DNA of 64,000 nucleotides. It comes from JAJVID01 sp963743425. GTDB taxonomy: Bacteria; Acidobacteriota; Blastocatellia; RBC074. The stretch spans positions 124,001 through 188,000 of the forward strand of contig CAVUPU010000003.1 in the NCBI GenBank assembly GCA_963743425.1, written 5' to 3'. Each line of letters begins with the position of its first letter. Position 1 is the first letter of the stretch. Position numbers and translations under genes: made by a program. Shown in pieces: positions 28,762 through 39,000 of this stretch. Below the pieces are notes generated by a model that was not told where the DNA came from, made no database searches, and saw only the letters and a program-made list of their open reading frames with translations.

Positions 28762-29658
28762 TCATTGCTGCGCTTTCTCAAACGTCTGCTGGACACTCTT
28801 CTCCGCGGACTTACCGAAGGCTTCGGGGTGCAGGTAAGAGCCGCGCTCCGCTATCGGTTTCATCTCTTCATCATATCTGGCGATTCGACGAACGAATGCG
28901 AGAGGTATTTGTTTTCGGGGTCGAGCGGGTGATCAATCTTGAACGCGCCGCCGCGTTTCGACAGGTTTCCGGCTATCGAAAGGTTCCCGGTCGTGTGGAC
29001 CCGGCCCTGGAAATAGCCCGCAAAGCCGTTCGGGCTGGCCGTGCTGCCGAATACGCCGAAGTTAATGCCGGTTGTATAAGGACGGCGACAGGACCGCATT
29101 AATCTTTTCGTGCGAGTTATTATCCGGCGGTTTGAGGAAGACCCGGAGTTTGAAGATTCCGCCGGGAGTCGTGCCGATCGCGACATTACCGTTATCTTCA
29201 ACGATTACTGAATCGCCAAGTTCGTCGGCCGCCGTCCATATCGGGATCTTTCCCGCCGTGCCGTTGCCGCCTACCGTCACTGTCGTCAACGGACTGGCGC
29301 TGGTTGGCTCATTCGTGTTTTCGAGATTGAGCTGGCCGCGTTTGATGCGCGGCGATGCTTCGCCAGGCTCTTTGACTGTCAGCGTCCAGTCGTACAGACC
29401 GGGTTTCAAGGCGGCGCCGTTGCTATCGAGCAACGACCAGACGAGATCGGATTTCGCGACGAGGCCGCTGTCGTGGATGAGCGCGCCGGCTACGTCGTGA
29501 ATCTGCAGTCGCAGATGTTCGACCGGACGCTGGGACGCGAACCGCAGTTGCCGCGCGGTGCGCGCTGCCGGCCGTTCACTTTGCGCAATGGCCGGCAGCG
29601 CGAGGGTTATTGTGAGAAGTAATATGAACAATGATTTTGTCAGTTGAATAGAACGCAT
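28762..29658 (-). pseudogene. Secreted repeat-type protein, frameshifted and with altered C-terminus
   Basis: The N-terminal 198 residues start with a signal peptide (MRSIQLTKSLFILLLTITLALPAIAQ) and continue to VTVGGNGTAGKIPIWTAADELGDSVIVEDNGNVAIGTT, a pattern seen in large secreted proteins with tail-fibre-like repeats. The frame breaks near 29085 and resumes as TTGINFGVFGSTASPNGFAGYFQGRVHTTGNLSIAGNLS and FKIDHPLDPENKYLSHSFVESPDMM, then stops. The following codons in another frame (YDEEMKPIAERGSYLHPEAFGKSAEK) do not belong to that family, so the 3' end looks fused to a foreign tail. Motif site A lies 138-166 nt upstream. Confidence 0.6.
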
Positions 29659-29795
29659 GTGAAACCTCCTTTTGGTTGACGTGAAATGTCGGCTCGCCGC
29701 GTCGGAGAGGTTGAAGGCTGAAATTCAAAGAGGTTTGCGGCAAAGGGGGAGCCGCGACCAACGCTGCGGACCAGAAATTATCCAGCCGCTTTGAT

Positions 29796-29824
29796 CTGGC
29801 TGTATCAGCGAAAACATGTCGCGG
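29796..29824 (-). promoter_or_regulatory. Bipartite promoter-like motif, site A
   Basis: On the minus strand it reads CCGCGACATGTT, 11 nt, then AGCCAG. It lies about 140 nt upstream of the secreted protein start at 29658. The second box deviates from CGCCAGTA at the first base and after CAG, so this is the weakest of the eight sites, but the first box and spacer are exact. Confidence 0.6.
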
Positions 29825-29844
29825 ATTTTTCAGAACAGAAAAAT

Positions 29845-29898
29845 GCGAGACAGAGAAATAAAGATCAGGTCTGGAAGTTCTTTATTTTTCTGTCTCGC
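29845..29898. repeat. GACAGAAAAAT hairpin, short form
   Basis: GCGAGACAGAGAAATAAAGA faces TCTTTATTTTTCTGTCTCGC with one mismatch and a 14-nt loop. It lies 85 nt downstream of the stop at 29983 on the minus strand and just upstream of motif site A, so it may end one transcript before the next begins. The 324-nt gap 29659-29982 contains nothing else apparent. Confidence 0.75.
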
Positions 29899-29982
29899 AG
29901 AAAACATCCATGAAGCCGCTCCGGGGAGCGCGAAAAATATTCGTGGATGAAGTTTTCGGCCGAAGTAACCGCTGGTTGGTTA

Positions 29983-30441
29983 TTAGATCGTCAAAGTGTT
30001 GCTCTCTGTCCTGGTCTTATTAGGATCAATCGCACTGGCTTTCACTCTGACCTCGGCGACAATCGCGTTGGGTTGGAACCCTAGCGCCAAATTGGCGCCC
30101 AGAGCATTAACCAGATTCACCGAAAGGTTTGTGGCGCTCCCAGTGATGGTCCTCCTTATCACGACGTTGGGTTGGTTATTCCGGGTGATTGTGAAAGTAA
30201 CCTCGGACTCGGTGATCTGATAGCATGGCGGCAAGTTGACGATGTTCCAGGTGACGCTGGCTGTCTGAGGGCTTTGGGCCGTGCCAACGAATGCTGGGCG
30301 ATTGACAGTGACTTGTAGCGCGCAATTCTGCGCTGACGACGCCGACGCGCAGGCAGGCGTTGCGCCGCCCGGAGCGAACCCCCAGGTGATCAGCGCGGCG
30401 ATTGAAGCGAGCGAAAGGAATAAAATGCTTTTGCGTAACAT
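29983..30441 (-). CDS. Small secreted protein, NLPPCY family member 1
   Basis: 152 residues starting MLRKSILFLSLASIAALITWGFAPGG (signal peptide), then a beta-rich domain: NCALQVTVNRPAFVGTAQSP, SVTWNIVNLPPCYQITESEVTFTITRNN and IRRTITGSATNLSVNLVNALG. The core aligns with the protein at 49766-50257, sharing V-W---NLPPCY----S-VTF-I and I-G-AT--SV. It is probably a fibronectin-III-like secreted or surface protein of unknown role. The start at 30441 is chosen over upstream codons because it directly precedes the signal peptide and follows AAGGAG. Motif site B lies about 155 nt upstream. Confidence 0.75.
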   Translation of the reverse strand: MLRKSILFLSLASIAALITWGFAPGGATPACASASSAQNCALQVTVNRPAFVGTAQSPQTASVTWNIVNLPPCYQITESEVTFTITRNNQPNVVIRRTITGSATNLSVNLVNALGANLALGFQPNAIVAEVRVKASAIDPNKTRTESNTLTI

Positions 30442-30594
30442 GGTTATTCTCCTTTTGGTGGGCCTCAACACAGGCGCAACGGGGAACCAGTACCGCGAAA
30501 GTAATAGCCCTGTCTTCCTGCGCATAGGCCGGGTTATGTTGTCGAGTGTCATCGCCGAAGAGGGTTTCGGCATTTTTTATCTCTTCGACTACTA

Positions 30595-30620
30595 CTGGCG
30601 CCGCGCGCGATAACATGTCG
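30595..30620 (-). promoter_or_regulatory. Bipartite promoter-like motif, site B
   Basis: Minus strand: CGACATGTT, 11 nt, CGCCAGTAGTAG. It lies about 155 nt upstream of the secreted protein at 29983-30441. Both boxes match the consensus exactly. Confidence 0.72.
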
Positions 30621-30750
30621 CCATCGCTTGGAAATATATTTCAGATTGTGCAGGTAGTGAGGCGGTAACCGGGTAACAATACCGAGAAATAGCATTCAAT
30701 TACTGCTGATGAAGGGGCAGGTTATTTCTACAAAGATGCCACGGGCTTAT

Positions 30751-30876
30751 CCCATTGGTATTTACACAAGTTGTGAGATGCGTTCTTGTCCCGGAAGGAT
30801 GACGGAAATTAGCCGGTGGCGCCACCGGCTAATTCCGCTGTGCCTCCGGCACAAAGAGTTGTGTAGATACTATCGG
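30751..30876. repeat. GGAGGGGC palindromic element, copy 3 (short)
   Basis: A deleted form lacking the central GGAGGGGC pair: the outer CCATTGGTATTTACACAAG faces AGTTGTGTAGATACTATCGGG, inside them TCCCGGAAGGA and AAATTAGCCGGTGGC facing GCCACCGGCTAATT, then CTCCGGCACAAAG. It lies in the 470-nt gap 30442-30911, between the esterase stop at 30912 and motif site B. Nothing else is seen in that gap. Confidence 0.8.
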
Positions 30877-30911
30877 GACAAACCCGTAGCATCTTCGAAT
30901 TGCTTGCGCGC

Positions 30912-31886
30912 TTAACGTGTGGGCGCACGCTCGAAAAAGTCCCAGATAACGCCCATGAAATTCCATTCGGGCCATTTGTGCGGCAGCGCTGGATCGAGAG
31001 CTGAGATGACGATATGGCCGGTCGCGGGGTTTGTGTACCGCATCGACTCGACGCGCGCCGGCGCGAATTGCAGCGTGTTACTCGTGCCATCTATGGCGCC
31101 AACGAAGAGCCGCCAAATATCCACCTTCGTCTGGAATGAACTCCTGATTGAAGAGAAATCTTCCTTGAACCCGCCCATCGCTGGCAGCCCCGTATCTGCT
31201 CCGCCTTGCAGCAGCAGCGATGACATCGGCGCGCCGCCTGAAACGGTTGGGTCAATGAACTCCCACGGCGAGGTCGGCGGATCGGTCCGCTTGCTGCCGA
31301 TATCACCGGCTACCGTGGCGATGGCCGCGATGCGCGCCGAGATGGCCGGATCGGCGACCAGTCGGTAGCAAAGCTTCGCGCCGCCCGAAAACCCGATGAA
31401 GTAAATCCGGCGCGAGTTGATCGTGAACCGGGTCGTCATCAAATCAATCAGATGATTCATGAAACCAATGTTGACCGGGTCTTCCCAATAGAATTCGTCA
31501 CTACCGGCTGGAGCGTCCGGGCTGGGCAGCCCGTTCGGGAAGACGGCGATGAAGCCCTGGGATTCGGCATATTCAACGATGCGCTTATCAGGGGCATACA
31601 TCTTCGAGGCGTTGCCGCCGCCGCCATGCAGCGTGAAGACCAACGGGACGGCCGCGCCTGCCCTGTAGCTGTTCGGAACGTAAATGGCGACCTGGCGTTG
31701 AACCACGCCGATCAGGATGGCGATGATGGACAGCGTCCCGCGCTGCGGAACCTGTTGCTGCGTGACCGCCGGCTCCACCTTTGTCATTGACGCGGCCAGT
31801 GGCCCATTGGCGAAAAATGCTGTGAGAATCGTTGCGAGCGCGGCTGTCGCCAGCCACGATTTATATTTGGGTATGATGATTCGCAT
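30912..31886 (-). CDS. Secreted PHB-depolymerase-like (LpqC-type) esterase
   Basis: 324 residues: a signal/anchor segment (MRIIIPKYKSWLATAALATILTAFFANGPLAA), then an alpha/beta-hydrolase of the poly(3-hydroxybutyrate) depolymerase/feruloyl esterase type. Seen are PLVFTLHGGGGNASKMY (oxyanion region), FIAVFPNGLPSPDAPAG, IYFIGFSGGAKLCYRLVADP with the nucleophile Ser in GFSGG, and the late His region ATGHIVISALDPALPHKWPEW. The start at 31886 is preferred over 31904 because it begins the signal peptide and follows AGGAGG. Natural substrate unknown. It follows the small basic secreted protein, from which it is separated by a hairpin. Confidence 0.85.
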   Translation of the reverse strand: MRIIIPKYKSWLATAALATILTAFFANGPLAASMTKVEPAVTQQQVPQRGTLSIIAILIGVVQRQVAIYVPNSYRAGAAVPLVFTLHGGGGNASKMYAPDKRIVEYAESQGFIAVFPNGLPSPDAPAGSDEFYWEDPVNIGFMNHLIDLMTTRFTINSRRIYFIGFSGGAKLCYRLVADPAISARIAAIATVAGDIGSKRTDPPTSPWEFIDPTVSGGAPMSSLLLQGGADTGLPAMGGFKEDFSSIRSSFQTKVDIWRLFVGAIDGTSNTLQFAPARVESMRYTNPATGHIVISALDPALPHKWPEWNFMGVIWDFFERAPTR

Positions 31887-31914
31887 AAATTTCCTCCTGC
31901 TCAAATTTGCTCGA

Positions 31915-31957
31915 ACCAGGTCTCACTTATCCTTTGGCGATAAGTGAGACCCGGTTG
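31915..31957 (-). terminator. Hairpin between secreted protein and esterase
   Basis: GGTCTCACTTATC (31920-31932) faces GATAAGTGAGACC (31940-31952), extended by AACC and GGTT. It lies 4 nt after the stop of the minus-strand gene at 31961 and about 30 nt before the esterase start. No T-run follows, so it may be an attenuator or an mRNA-processing structure rather than a simple terminator. Confidence 0.5.
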
Positions 31958-31960
31958 GTT

Positions 31961-32398
31961 TTAATGTCTCGTGTGTTTGGTTGTTCTGCGGACGCGCTTC
32001 GACGCGATCCCGGTGAGACCGTTGACAGTTATGGTGTCGTTTCCCGATTGGGTTGCCGGCGCGCGCTCAGCTCGTGATTTGATTTTTTCGGAGGTTCCTA
32101 TATCCACCGCAAAAGCTTCAGCTCCGGCGACCTTCTTGCGCTGCACATTTGAACTGAGGGTTTCGGATTGGCTGAATTTTGCAGAGCCATTGCTCACGGC
32201 CCTTTGGCGTGGGACTTGGACACCCAGGCTGACATCCTCAAGGTGGTAGCCGCGTTTGGCTTGAGACTTAACCTTGGCCGAATTGCCGGCCTTTTTCTTT
32301 CCTTTGGCCTGCGTTTGATTGGGGCTGATCACCACCAGTGACGCGACCATCATCGTCAGACTGAGCGACATTGCTATCTGTTTCATCAAACTCTTCAT
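31961..32398 (-). CDS. Small basic secreted protein
   Basis: 145 residues: signal peptide (MKSLMKQIAMSLSLTMMVASLVVISPNQTQA), then a lysine/arginine-rich sequence of low hydrophobicity (KGKKKAGNSAKVKSQAKRGYHLEDVSLGVQVPRQRAVSNG) ending ...GIASKRVRRTTKHTRH. No cysteines in the mature part and no recognised family. The charge suggests binding to an acidic polymer or surface, as inference. AAGGAGC precedes the start. Motif site C lies about 120-145 nt upstream. Confidence 0.7.
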   Translation of the reverse strand: MKSLMKQIAMSLSLTMMVASLVVISPNQTQAKGKKKAGNSAKVKSQAKRGYHLEDVSLGVQVPRQRAVSNGSAKFSQSETLSSNVQRKKVAGAEAFAVDIGTSEKIKSRAERAPATQSGNDTITVNGLTGIASKRVRRTTKHTRH

Positions 32399-32515
32399 GA
32401 CTGATGCTCCTTTTTGTTCTCAAACATTAAAAAATCGGAGGCCATCCGCGTCTCAGCTCAAGCTGAGAGTAGCAAATGATGTACGTCGGCGACTGGCCGT
32501 CCCTCCAATCACTAC

Positions 32516-32542
32516 TGGCGCGGGGTGAATAAACATGTCGCA
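32516..32542 (-). promoter_or_regulatory. Bipartite promoter-like motif, site C
   Basis: Minus strand: GCGACATGTT, 11 nt, CGCCAGTAGTGATTG. It lies 118-144 nt upstream of the small basic secreted protein. Both boxes match exactly. Confidence 0.72.
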
Positions 32543-32656
32543 GATTGTTTCCGGGAAACGACGCCACGCGGGAATCGGTGGCGCAATGGTATTAAGTTGA
32601 GTGTAGCCTGGATTCCATCGTGTTATTTTGTAGGAGAGCGACTGTAGCAGCGAAGC

Positions 32657-33561
32657 TCACTTCCACTCGCCCTGGATAACGAACCCCGCCCAGTAGTAAG
32701 GCGACGACCATCGCGAGATTCTCGACATCTCGATCTGCGCCGCGCGCAATGCCGCCGCCGGTCGCAGACCGTCTTTCAACATCCCGCGATAGAAATGTCG
32801 CATCAGTTGCGCCGTCGCCTGATCGTCCACCTGCCAGAGGCTGGCCACGACGCGCTCGGCGCCGGCGTACATAAACCCGCGAGTCAGTCCGACCAGTCCC
32901 TCGCCTTTGATCTCCTTGCCGAGGGCGGTCTGGCAGGCGCTCAGGACCACGAGGTCGGCGGGCAGTCGAAGGTTGAAGATTTCGCTCATCCTCAGGAATC
33001 CGTCCTGCGGCTTTCCGTTTTCATCCACGAGCGAAAGCACCAGACCCGAGAGTTCCGGATATTCGCTGTTGATCAGGCCGTGCGTGGCGAAATGGACGAT
33101 GCGGTACCGGCTCAGCTCGCCGCTTGAGGCAAGCTGACGGTTGGCCTCAAACCCCGTTGCCTTAAGCGTCGAACTCTTGGGCGCAAGCATCGTGATGAAT
33201 TCGGCCTCCTCGTTGGAAAACGCGAGGCGATCGAAGCCGTCGCGCCCGGAGCGGTTGCTTTGGAAGCTCCGGACCGAACGCGCCAGTTCCGACGGCAAGA
33301 GGGCGGCGGATGAAGATTCCGATGATCGGACGCTGGCGATCAGGCCGTTCGGAGAAGCCTTTTTCCTTGCGGCCGCCAGACGTGGATCGCCGGCTTCGAA
33401 AACGGGATCGGCCAGCACAGCCAGCGTCTTCGGCGCCGTCCGCCGTCCGGCGGCTTCGCGGCGGATGAGGACGAGCGCCGAGGCTGACGGAAGATTGACG
33501 ATCTCGTGGTCCACGATCAAGGGCGTGAATGATTGCGGATTGCGGATTGCAGATTGCGGAT
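32657..33561 (-). pseudogene. CHAT peptidase domain, out of frame with its TPR gene
   Basis: This frame encodes a complete CHAT (caspase-like) domain: LAVLADPVFEAGDPRL, SNEEAEFI, YRIVHFATHGLIN (catalytic His) and LVVLSACQTALGKEIKGEGLVGLTRGFMYAGA (catalytic Cys), ending SSPYYWAGFVIQGEWK. It continues without a start from the TPR gene at 33562-36075, as shown by the intact paralogue at 36082-39540 with the same DKVNPQS...FTPLIV linker. The shift falls in or beside the octamer array at 33566-33637. A TTG at 33520 could allow independent translation but has no ribosome site. Broken gene, phase-off allele or sequence error are all possible. Confidence 0.65.
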
Positions 33562-36075
33562 TTACCTTGTCTCCTTGTCCCCTTGTCTCCTGTCTCCCGC
33601 TCTCCCGTTCTCCCGCTCTCCCGCTCTCTCGCTCTCAGGCAAGGTCAACACGGCAAACGGCAAGTATTCCAGCGCGCCTGATGCGACGACCGCCAACCGC
33701 TTGCCTTTCCATTCCTGTCGCAATTGCGCGGAGATTGGGCCGAGCAGCATCCGGCTGATCGCCACAGCCTCGGTTCGAAATTTTGTATCGGCTTCGGCTA
33801 TGAAAGCCTGTCGTTGTGACTCGGTCAAGTCTTTCTTCAGTTGGCGCGCGGTCAGCAGCTCATAGATTTTGCGCGCTGATGTCTCGATTTCAGCGCGGGG
33901 TGGGAGCGCATAGGTGGTGATTGCGTCCGGTGTGATAGCCCATAGCCAACTCCGCTTGGCGCCGAGCACGAATTCGAGCAATACGGTGTGACTATCCAGA
34001 CACTCTGTCTGAATCTCCGCGGCGGGCGCCGGTCGTGGTTGAGTCAACGCCGCGAAGCGCGGGCTGGAGGCGCGTATGTGGCCTTGTAAAGATTGATACT
34101 CGTTGAGCAGGTCTCCAATCTCTTTGGCCAGAGCCTCTATTTGTTTCGCCGCCCGTGAATTTCCGGTCAATTGCGCGCGCCGTTGTTCTTTGAGACGAAT
34201 TCGGTCGGCCAGTTTGCGCTCTTCGGCGAGTAGAGCGGCGTCAACGCCCTGCCGGATGTCGGCGCGCGCTTCGGCGAGCGTCTCCAGCAGGCTGCGAGCG
34301 CGGCCACGTTCGCTGATCCCTAACGCGGCGGCGGCGTGTCCCGCGTCCGGCTGCTGCTGGTGTAACTGCATCAATAGATCCGTATACAGCTCGTATTCCT
34401 CATGCCGCGAGGCCAGAAAACTGGCGCGTAATTCCTGGCGAAGGACTTTGGCGCGGAGCGATTCGGTCAACTCAATCGCTTTTTCGTGATAATCGCGCGC
34501 CTCGCTGAGGTTGTTTCGTTCGCGTTCGGTTTGCGCGAGAGCGATGAGCGCATCGCGCTCGCGTTGCATGTCGCCCGTCGCGCGAGCCAGTGAAAGTGAT
34601 TGTTGCAAGAGATTGATCGCCTGGCGCCAATCGGCGCCGTCCGCCGCCATGTTTCCCATTTTTATCAAGACTGCGGCTTCGCCAGCCGGATCGCCTGCGC
34701 TGCGCACGAGTTCCAGCGCCCGAGTGAGAGCGTCGCGCGCCTTCTCTTTTTCGCCCAGGAGCAGATGCAGTTCGCTCATTGAAATGAGTGTCCGGCCCTC
34801 CGCCTGGCGGTCACCGATCTCACGCGCCAACGCCAGCGATTGTGTTTGCGCGTTGATCGCTTTGGCCGTTTCGCCCATCCTTTTCCAGATCATGCCGAGG
34901 CTTTGTAATCGGATGGCCTTTGTTCGCCCGTCGCCCAGCTCTTCGCTGATTGCCATCGCTTGCCTGAAATAATCGAGCGCGCGCGTATTATCGCCAAGAT
35001 CGTAATAAGTCACGCCGATATCTCCCAGAGTCAGCCCCAGGAGCCGCTTATCGTTTCCTTCGCGCCGGATCGCCAGCGCGCGTTCGTAATGATCGAGCGC
35101 AAGTTGTTGTTCATTCAGCGACCGGTAAATTTGTCCGAGCGTGTTGAGCGCGAACGATTCCTGGACGCGGTCGCCTTCCTCCTGAAAGATGCGCAACGCC
35201 TGCTGCGCCGTTTGCAACGCGGCTTGATAATCGCCCAGTGTATTGAACGTGGCGGCTTTGTTCGAAATCGCCTTGGCCTCATCCAGGCGAGAGCCGAGTT
35301 CGCGATAGATCGGAATCAACGCGTCAATACATTCGGCTTTCCCTTTCGTATCGCCCAGATAATGTAGCGATTCACAGACGCCGCTTTGTGCGGTCGCCTC
35401 GCCGCTCCGGTCACCGATCGCCTTCCTGGCGATGAGGGCGTGGCTGAAATAGTCTTTCGCTTGACGGAATTCCGTCAGGTCGATGTGGAGACGGCCCAGC
35501 CGCAACAGCAGCAGCGATTCCCACAACGGCTCCGGAACCTGCTGCCAGAGCGGCAGCGCCTCTTCGTATAGTTTTACAGCCTTTCGCCTGGCTTCCGGAG
35601 TCTTTTCAAGGCTGAGCTTCTGCGCCTCGTAACAGATCGTCTGCGCTTTCATGCGAGCGCGATCCTGCTCGGTCGCGGCGCGCAGTTCGCTGATCTTCGC
35701 TTCGTATCTTCCAGCGGCGGCGGGTTTCGGATTTCTGGATATGACTTTGAGGATGTATTCGCCCGGCGCGTCCGCGACAATCGCCAACTGCTCCACGCCT
35801 TCGGCGCCCCAGCGCAAATTTACGGACGCGAACTCCTTGCCGTCCGGTCCATTCGCGGCGAGCGACACATCCGCGTTGCGTGGTTCGACTTGCACGAGAG
35901 CGAATTGCCCGGCGCTTAATGCGATTCGGTAAGTGTGCGTCTGGCCTCCGGGCAATTCGCGTTCAATCGGCGCGCCGGTCGAAAGAGATTGCAAATCCTG
36001 TGGCTGCCGCGTCGCTTCGGCGAAGCCGCCGCATAAACCGAAAATCAGTAGCGCGTGAAAACACCTGGTATGCAT
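33562..36075 (-). CDS. TPR protein (N-terminal part of a TPR-CHAT protein)
   Basis: 837 residues ending in the octamer array. A signal peptide (MHTRCFHALLIFGLCGGFAEA) is followed by a beta-sandwich pre-domain (ERELPGGQTHTYRIALSAGQFALVQVEPRNADVSLAANGPDGKEFAS), then about ten tetratricopeptide repeats (for example ALDYFRQAMAISEELGDGRTKA, LGLTLGDIGVTYYDLGDNTRAL), a coiled-coil-like region and the start of the CHAT domain (LPFAVLTLPE) before the frame ends as SERAGERENGRAGDRRQGDKETR. It starts 6 nt after the stop of the upstream TPR-CHAT gene, so the two are one operon and a tandem duplication. As read, it lacks the His/Cys catalytic part. Confidence 0.8.
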   Translation of the reverse strand: MHTRCFHALLIFGLCGGFAEATRQPQDLQSLSTGAPIERELPGGQTHTYRIALSAGQFALVQVEPRNADVSLAANGPDGKEFASVNLRWGAEGVEQLAIVADAPGEYILKVISRNPKPAAAGRYEAKISELRAATEQDRARMKAQTICYEAQKLSLEKTPEARRKAVKLYEEALPLWQQVPEPLWESLLLLRLGRLHIDLTEFRQAKDYFSHALIARKAIGDRSGEATAQSGVCESLHYLGDTKGKAECIDALIPIYRELGSRLDEAKAISNKAATFNTLGDYQAALQTAQQALRIFQEEGDRVQESFALNTLGQIYRSLNEQQLALDHYERALAIRREGNDKRLLGLTLGDIGVTYYDLGDNTRALDYFRQAMAISEELGDGRTKAIRLQSLGMIWKRMGETAKAINAQTQSLALAREIGDRQAEGRTLISMSELHLLLGEKEKARDALTRALELVRSAGDPAGEAAVLIKMGNMAADGADWRQAINLLQQSLSLARATGDMQRERDALIALAQTERERNNLSEARDYHEKAIELTESLRAKVLRQELRASFLASRHEEYELYTDLLMQLHQQQPDAGHAAAALGISERGRARSLLETLAEARADIRQGVDAALLAEERKLADRIRLKEQRRAQLTGNSRAAKQIEALAKEIGDLLNEYQSLQGHIRASSPRFAALTQPRPAPAAEIQTECLDSHTVLLEFVLGAKRSWLWAITPDAITTYALPPRAEIETSARKIYELLTARQLKKDLTESQRQAFIAEADTKFRTEAVAISRMLLGPISAQLRQEWKGKRLAVVASGALEYLPFAVLTLPESERAGERENGRAGDRRQGDKETR
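33566..33637. repeat. In-gene octamer array, disrupted CHAT gene
   Basis: Tandem 8-nt words, CTTGTCTC-type then CTCTCCCG-type, encode the GERE/GRAGER linker on the minus strand. From the TTTACC left border to the CAGGC right border this array is 69 nt long against 70 in the intact paralogue at 36979-37048, with different unit counts (four CTCTCCCG-type units here, one degenerate, against five). The 1-nt difference accounts for the frame difference between the two genes. Confidence 0.75.
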
Positions 36076-36081
36076 AGTTGA

Positions 36082-39000
36082 TTACCTCCACTCGCCCTGG
36101 ATTACAAAACCGGCCCAGTAGTAAGGCGCAGACCAGCGCGAGCTTTTCGACATCTCGATCTGCGCCGAGCGGAGGGCCGCAGCCGGGCGCAGTCCCTCTT
36201 TCAACATCCCGCAATAGAAGTGTCGCATCAGTTTGGCCGTCGCCTGGTCGTCTACCTGCCAGAGGCTAGCCACGACGCGCTCGGCGCCTGCGTACATGAA
36301 CCCGCGAGTCAGTCCGACAAGGCCCTCGCCTTTGATCTCTTTGCCGAGCGCGGTCTGGCAGGCGCTCAGGACCACGAGGTCGGCGGGCAGTTCCAGGTTG
36401 AAGATTTCATGCATCCGCAGGAATCCGTCCTGCGGCTTTCCGTTTTCATCCACGAGTGAAAGTACCAGTCCGGAGAGTTCCGGATGTTCGCTGTTAATCA
36501 GGCCGTGCGTGGCGAAGTGGATGATGCGGTACCGGCCCAACTCGCCGCTTGCAACAAGCTGACGGTTGGCTCCGAAGCCCGTGGCTTTGAGCATCGAACT
36601 TCTGGGCGCAAGCTCCGTGATGAATTCGGCCTCCTCGCTGGAAAAAAAGAGGCGGCCGAAGCCGTCGCGATGGAAATTCCGGGCCGAACGCGCAAGCTCC
36701 GGGGGCAGTGGGGAAGCGGCGGATGAAGATTCCGCAGATCGGGCGCTGGCGATCAAGCCGTTCGCAGAAGCTTTTTTCCTTGCGGCGGCCAGGCGCGGAT
36801 CATCGGCTTCGAAAACCGGATCGGCCAGCGCGGCCAGCGTCTTCGGCGCCGCCTGCCGCCCGGCGGCTTCACGACGGATGAGGGCGAGCGCCGACGCCGA
36901 TGGCAGATTGACGACCTCGTGGTTCACGATCAGAGGCGTGAATGATTGCGGATTGGGACTCTGGGATTGCGGATTTACCTTGTCTCCTTGTCTCCTTGTC
37001 TCCCGCTCTCCCGCTCTCCCGCTCTCCCGCTCTCCCGCTCTCCCGCTCTCAGGCAATGGCAGCACGGCAAAGGGCACGTATTCCAGCGCGCCAGATGCGA
37101 CGACGGCCAACCGCTTGCCTTTCCACTCCTGTTGCAACTGCGCTGAGATTGGGCCGAGCAACATCCGGCTGAGCGTCGCGGTTTCGGTTTGGAGTTTGGC
37201 GTCGGCTTTGGCGATCCGATTCAGTTGATCATCTTCGGTCTGGTCTTTCTTCGGTTGGCGCGCGGTCAGCAGTTCGTAGACGCCGCGCGCCGCTGCGCTG
37301 ATTTCGGCGCGCGGCGGAAGCTTGTGGCTGCTGATCGAATCTCGCGTGACGGCCCACAGCCAACTCTGCTTTTCGCCGAGCGCGTATTCGAGCAGCACAG
37401 TATTTTCATCGAGCAACTGTTGTTGAATCTCCGATGCCCTGAGCGGCTCCGGCCGGGTCAGGGCGGCGTAACGCGGGCTGGCCGCGCGAATTTGCAGCTC
37501 GGCCAACTGCAGATCGGCGGTCAGGGAATCGATCTCTTTCGCCAGGGCCTCGGTCTGATCGGCGGCGTTCCGGTTGTTGAGCGACTGCCGCCAGGCTATG
37601 TCCTTGGCGTTGAGCCGTTGCTGCAATGCGCGGTGTTTTTCGAGCAGCGCCGGGTTCACGCCTTGACGTATCTCGGCCCGCGATTCCGCCAGCAAGTCCA
37701 GCAACCCGCGCGCCCGCGCTCGCTCGCTGGTCTCGAAGGCGAGTCTGTCGTTGCCCGCCAGTGGATTCGCCGCGTGCAATTGCATGAGCAATTCGGTGAA
37801 CTCTTCGTAATGGCTTTGCAGGCCGGCTCTAAAGGAATCTTTCAAAGGATGCGGCCCGAATCTGAATCGTCTCTCTTCCGAAACGCGAAGCGAGTCCTCG
37901 AATAATTGACGCGCCTGATTGAAGTCCCCCTTCTTTCGAGCCAGTCGAGCCAGTCGCGTCAGGGCCGAAGCTTCGCCTTCGGGGGCGCTCATTTTGCGGC
38001 TGAGTGACAACGTTTCGTCCAGCAGCGCCGCCGCTTTCTGTTCGTCGCCCATTCGCTCGGAAACGTCCGCGAGATTTAGCAGCGCCACCCACTCTTCCGA
38101 ACGGATTTCATTTGCGCGAATAATGGTCAGCGCGCGCGTCAGCGCGTCGAGCGCCTGCGGATAATCTCCACGCTTCATATGCGCATTCCCGATCATCGAT
38201 CGCACGTACGCCTCGCCATCTATGACGGAGGTTTTCTGAAACTCGGCCAGCGCCTGATTATAAAGATCGAGCGCGAGTTCAGGCTGCCCCTGATTGAGAT
38301 AAACCTGGCCCAGATCAGTGGCTCGCTTGGCGGTGTTGACCTCGTCGCCGACTTCCCGGTGCAGATCGATCGACTGCCGCATGATCTCGGCGGCCTTTTC
38401 ATAATCTCCCGCAAACCGGTGAAGATTTCCCAAAACGCCGAGCAGGATGGCTTCGCTGTTCTTCAATCTTCGATGCGCCGTCGCCGGACTGCTCGACTTG
38501 AGTTCGCGGGCCAGCAGAAGCCCCTCATTGGCGTAATCCAGCGATTTGGCCGACTCGCCTATCAGAAGGTATTGCAGGCTGAGCTTTTCGAGCGCGGTCA
38601 ACATATTCTGTCTATCATTGGCCGCGCGACAGTCCGCGAGCGATTTGAGGTGGCATTCCAGCGCCTTCTGATTCTCGCCGATGTTGAAGTAGGAGGATCC
38701 GAGGTTCGCGACAATCATCCTCACAACGCCTGGCTGGAAGTATTCCGCAAGAGACAGCGCCTGTTCGAAGTAGCTGAGCGAGTCCCGGTAGGCGCCGAAT
38801 GACATCAACATCAATCCCGTGGCGTTCAGCGCGCGAGCCTCTTCGGCTTTCATTCCCAACGACCGGAAGATCGGGATTATGCGCTGGTAATAGTCCAGAG
38901 ACTTCTTTCCGTCTCTCTCGATATAGTTCGCGGCGATCATAAGCGTCATCATCGCTTCCATCTGAGGATCGTTCAGCCGTTTCCACGCCGCGAGTGATTC

